From Segatella baroniae DSM 16972 = JCM 13447 (lineage in GTDB: Bacteria; Bacteroidota; Bacteroidia; Bacteroidales; Bacteroidaceae), in the NCBI RefSeq assembly GCF_000426585.1, contig NZ_AUFQ01000016.1:1-64000 (forward strand): DNA of 64,000 nt, written 5' to 3'. A program made the translations under genes and the position numbers. How positions within the stretch are numbered: the first letter of the stretch is position 1; every line of letters starts with the position of its first letter. A model generated the notes under the pieces. It saw nothing but the letters and a program-made list of their open reading frames with translations. It had not been told where the DNA came from and did no database searches. Shown here piece by piece: positions 61,977-64,000 of this stretch.

Positions 61977-63068
61977 ATGGATACGCGAAAAATCTCTCTT
62001 GTTTGTCTGTTCCTCTGTCTCGCCGCGCGCCTGTGGGCCGGTGGCGACACCCTTTCCGTCGACCGTTCGCCGGCCCGCAAGAGCGGCGGGGGCTTCCTCG
62101 GCGGGCTGTACGAGTTTGTGAAGGACTTCTCGCGCGTGGATACGAACTACATAGAGCCGCAGCATTACAACTATACGCTCATGCTGCAAAACACGAACAC
62201 CTATGAGGTCTACCGCTTGCAGAGCCGTGCCGGCCAGAGCGTGACCTTCTCTCCCGAGCCCACCTACAAGCTCGGGCCTTACGTCGGCTGGCGTTGGGTG
62301 TTCCTCGGCTACACGCTCGACCTGACACACTCGGGCGGCAGCCGCAAGCAAGACTTCTCCCTGTCGCTCTACAGCAGCCAAATCGGCATCGACCTGTTCT
62401 TCCGGAAGACGGGCAACGACTACAAAGTGAAGCGGTTGCGGCTGGGCGAAGGCGTTGACACGTCGCCCATCGAGAACATGCCTTTCGACGGATTCCGGGC
62501 CAGCATCAATGGATTCAACCTGTATTATATAACCAACCACCGCAAGTTTTCCTATCCGGCGGCCTACAGCCAGAGCACGGTGCAACGCCGTTCGTGCGGT
62601 AGCCCGCTCTTCGGCGTGAGCTATTCCAAGCACAAGCTCGACGTCGACTGGCAGCGTTTCCTCACCCAGGCGAGCGAACGCATGGGCGGTGGCGGGCTGG
62701 ACGGGCTCGACAGTTCGCTGACCGTCGGTAAAGTCAGCTACAAGGACGTTTCGGTGTCGGGCGGCTATACCTACAACTGGGTGTTTGCGCGCAATTGCCT
62801 CTTCGACATCTCTCTGTCGTTGGCCGTCGCCTACAAGCATACGAAGGGCGATTTGGGCCGCGGCAACTTCATCTTCCGCAACTTCGACCTCAAGAACTTC
62901 AATCTCGACGGCGTCGGCCGCTTCGGTTTGGTGTGGAACAACACCCGCTGGTATGCCGGCACGAGTGCCGTCTTCCACACCTACAACTATCGGCATGCCC
63001 AGTTCTACACCAACTCCACCTTCGGAAGCGTCAATTTCTACGTGGGCTTCAACTTTGGAAAACGCTGA
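61977..63068 (+). CDS. DUF4421-type outer-membrane protein
   Basis: 363 residues from ATG 61977, which opens a signal peptide (MDTRKISLVCLFLCLAARLW, then AGG); ATG 61959 adds six residues. The body matches what I know as DUF4421: FVKDFSRVDTNYIEPQHYNY, SPEPTYKLGPYVGWRWVFLG, YTLDLTHSGGSRKQDFSLSL, and a C-terminal beta-barrel-like end (FYTNSTFGSVNFYVGFNFGK). Probably an outer-membrane beta-barrel common in Bacteroidales; function unknown. A 22-bp array lies about 150 bases after the stop. Confidence 0.82.
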   Translation: MDTRKISLVCLFLCLAARLWAGGDTLSVDRSPARKSGGGFLGGLYEFVKDFSRVDTNYIEPQHYNYTLMLQNTNTYEVYRLQSRAGQSVTFSPEPTYKLGPYVGWRWVFLGYTLDLTHSGGSRKQDFSLSLYSSQIGIDLFFRKTGNDYKVKRLRLGEGVDTSPIENMPFDGFRASINGFNLYYITNHRKFSYPAAYSQSTVQRRSCGSPLFGVSYSKHKLDVDWQRFLTQASERMGGGGLDGLDSSLTVGKVSYKDVSVSGGYTYNWVFARNCLFDISLSLAVAYKHTKGDLGRGNFIFRNFDLKNFNLDGVGRFGLVWNNTRWYAGTSAVFHTYNYRHAQFYTNSTFGSVNFYVGFNFGKR

Positions 63069-63222
63069 CGTCATTTGACGGTGTCGCCCCGTTTGCCTTG
63101 CGCCATCCTGTCGGTCGCCGCGCTTCCGTCGCGTCGAAGCGCCACCGTTGCGGCCGAACCGCAGGGCTTTCTCCGCGAGTCTGCATCGTGTTGATTGTCA
63201 AAGGCTTGTCGGGCACAAGGCC

Positions 63223-63345
63223 AAAGCAGCCCTTTCGTGTTGCAAAAGGGCTGCTTCCACCCGCTGAAAGGGCTGCTTTGGGAGGCTGGAAGGGCAGCTT
63301 TCTCAACATGAAAGGACTGCTTTTGAAAAGCGAAACGCGACGTTT
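63223..63345. repeat. 22-bp-period array 5, between DUF4421 and riboflavin synthase genes
   Basis: Units at 63223, 63245, 63267, 63289, 63311 and 63333, exactly 22 bases apart: AAAGCAGCCCTTT (inverted), AAAGGGCTGCTTC, AAAGGGCTGCTTT, GAAGGGCAGCTTT, AAAGGACTGCTTT, AAACGCGACGTTT (decayed). Spacers are 9 bases and differ. The region lies between convergent genes and has no other terminator; a 13-bp hairpin between the first and second units is possible. Confidence 0.92.
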
Positions 63346-63366
63346 CGGCGAGTCGGATGAATGCTT

Positions 63367-63972
63367 TTACACTTGATACATCCCCATCCGTGCGATGTAT
63401 TTCCCCAGAATGTCGAATTCGATGTTGACCACCGACCCGACCGTGATGTAGCGGAAGTTGGTGTTTTCGCGCGTGTAGGGGATGATGGCGACCTTGAACG
63501 TGTTCTCCGTAGGTTCGCAGACCGTGAGCGAAACGCCGTTGACCGTGACGCTTCCCTTGTCTACGGTGACGTAGCCCTTGCGCGCCATCTCTCTGTCGAG
63601 CTTGTATTCAAAGGTGAAATAGGTGGAGCCGTCGGCGTCGTCCATCCGCACGCACGTGGCCACTTCGTCCACATGGCCCTGCACAATGTGGCCGTCCAGG
63701 CGTCCGTTCATCATCATCGACCGCTCCACGTTCACGCTGTCGCCCACTTGGAGCAGGCCCAGGTTCGAGCGGTCGAGCGTCTCTTTCATCGCCGTCACCG
63801 TGTATTGGCCGCCGTCGATGTCGACGACCGTCAGGCAAACGCCGTTGTGCGCAATGCTTTGGTCTATCTTCAATTCTTGGGTGAACGAGCATTCGAGCGT
63901 GAAATCGATGTTCTCCCCGGTCTTCCGGATGGCCTTTACGGTGGCCATCTCTTCTACAATTCCGCTAAACAT
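63367..63972 (-). CDS. ribE: riboflavin synthase (alpha subunit type)
   Basis: 201 residues starting MFSGIVEEMATVKAIRKTGE. Two lumazine-binding repeats: SIAHNGVCLTVVDIDGGQY and its second copy KGSVTVNGVSLTVCEPTEN; GRLDGHIVQGHVDEVATCVR is the conserved link. It forms riboflavin from two molecules of 6,7-dimethyl-8-ribityllumazine. Its promoter region reaches the right edge of the window, so upstream neighbours and any FMN riboswitch cannot be judged. Confidence 0.95.
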   Translation of the reverse strand: MFSGIVEEMATVKAIRKTGENIDFTLECSFTQELKIDQSIAHNGVCLTVVDIDGGQYTVTAMKETLDRSNLGLLQVGDSVNVERSMMMNGRLDGHIVQGHVDEVATCVRMDDADGSTYFTFEYKLDREMARKGYVTVDKGSVTVNGVSLTVCEPTENTFKVAIIPYTRENTNFRYITVGSVVNIEFDILGKYIARMGMYQV

Positions 63973-64000
63973 ACCGTCTTTGGTTTATGATTGATGAAAA

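Overview
The window looks like a chromosomal segment from a Bacteroidota genome, order Bacteroidales, most likely Prevotellaceae (a Prevotella- or Hallella-like organism of fairly high GC). Supporting marks are: Bacteroidales-type promoters (TAnnTTTG at -7, TTG/TTTG about 20 bases upstream) in front of many genes; a BspA-like LRR/InlB-type surface protein with a type-IX-like tail; gldE next to ssb and a phosphopantetheinyl transferase; a GT3-type glycogen synthase paired with a maltodextrin-type phosphorylase; a Rho factor with a very long disordered insertion; and a DUF5112/DUF5113-type sensor protein. The genus is an inference from recall of these families, not a database result.

Layout. 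1-421: end of an rRNA operon (23S 3' end, 5S, terminators). 441-7962: small peptide gene, large BspA-like surface protein, membrane-bound AraC regulator with a small upstream ORF, small secreted protein, and two blocks of non-coding dispersed repeats. 8128-12418: glycogen synthesis and breakdown pair. 12543-21058: peptidyl-dipeptidase, AAA-ATPase/PD-(D/E)XK protein, secreted propeller-type putative glycosidase, PRPP synthase, secreted alpha-L-fucosidase. 21375-26171: nspC, four tRNAs (Gly-Leu-Leu-Gly), and the conserved hypothetical-ssb-gldE-PPTase run. 26296-37506: pgk, queC, radA, a lipoprotein plus helical-repeat protein pair, rho, rpsA. 37680-40908: cupin plus hemerythrin/DUF438 protein under a CRP/FNR-like palindrome, and a type II NADH dehydrogenase. 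41423-48108: an iron/haem-type operon of porin, imelysin lipoprotein, di-haem oxidoreductase lipoprotein and a ResB-CcsA cytochrome c maturation protein. 48109-49421: 1.3 kb without genes, filled by a 41-bp tandem repeat and an 850-bp inverted-repeat element. 49422-53469: zinc-ribbon membrane protein, GH25 lysozyme, a conserved hypothetical, a collapsed nhaC relic and a LacI regulator. 53670-58430: a very large double sensor kinase, its response regulator and a membrane protein, with overlapping ends. 58451-63972: ABC-F ATPase, EngB GTPase, a Gfo/Idh oxidoreductase, a DUF4421 membrane protein and riboflavin synthase.

The most striking structure is not a gene. Five intergenic regions carry arrays of a near-palindromic 13-base unit (AAAGGGCWGCTTT) separated by 9-base spacers that vary, giving an exact 22-bp period; in four arrays the first unit is inverted relative to those that follow, and the fifth (28454-28554) also contains one clear inverted unit. 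At least two more intergenic regions carry decayed versions. A second, unrelated dispersed family (about 130 nt, six copies) occurs as inverted pairs or direct duplicates. One 22-bp array sits inside such an inverted pair and one forms the leader immediately upstream of nspC. Other points worth a second look are a one-base poly-A frameshift in the imelysin signal peptide, the double sensor kinase, a perfect 17-bp inverted repeat straddling the nspC promoter, an attenuator-like hairpin in the rho leader, and an in-frame collapsed nhaC.
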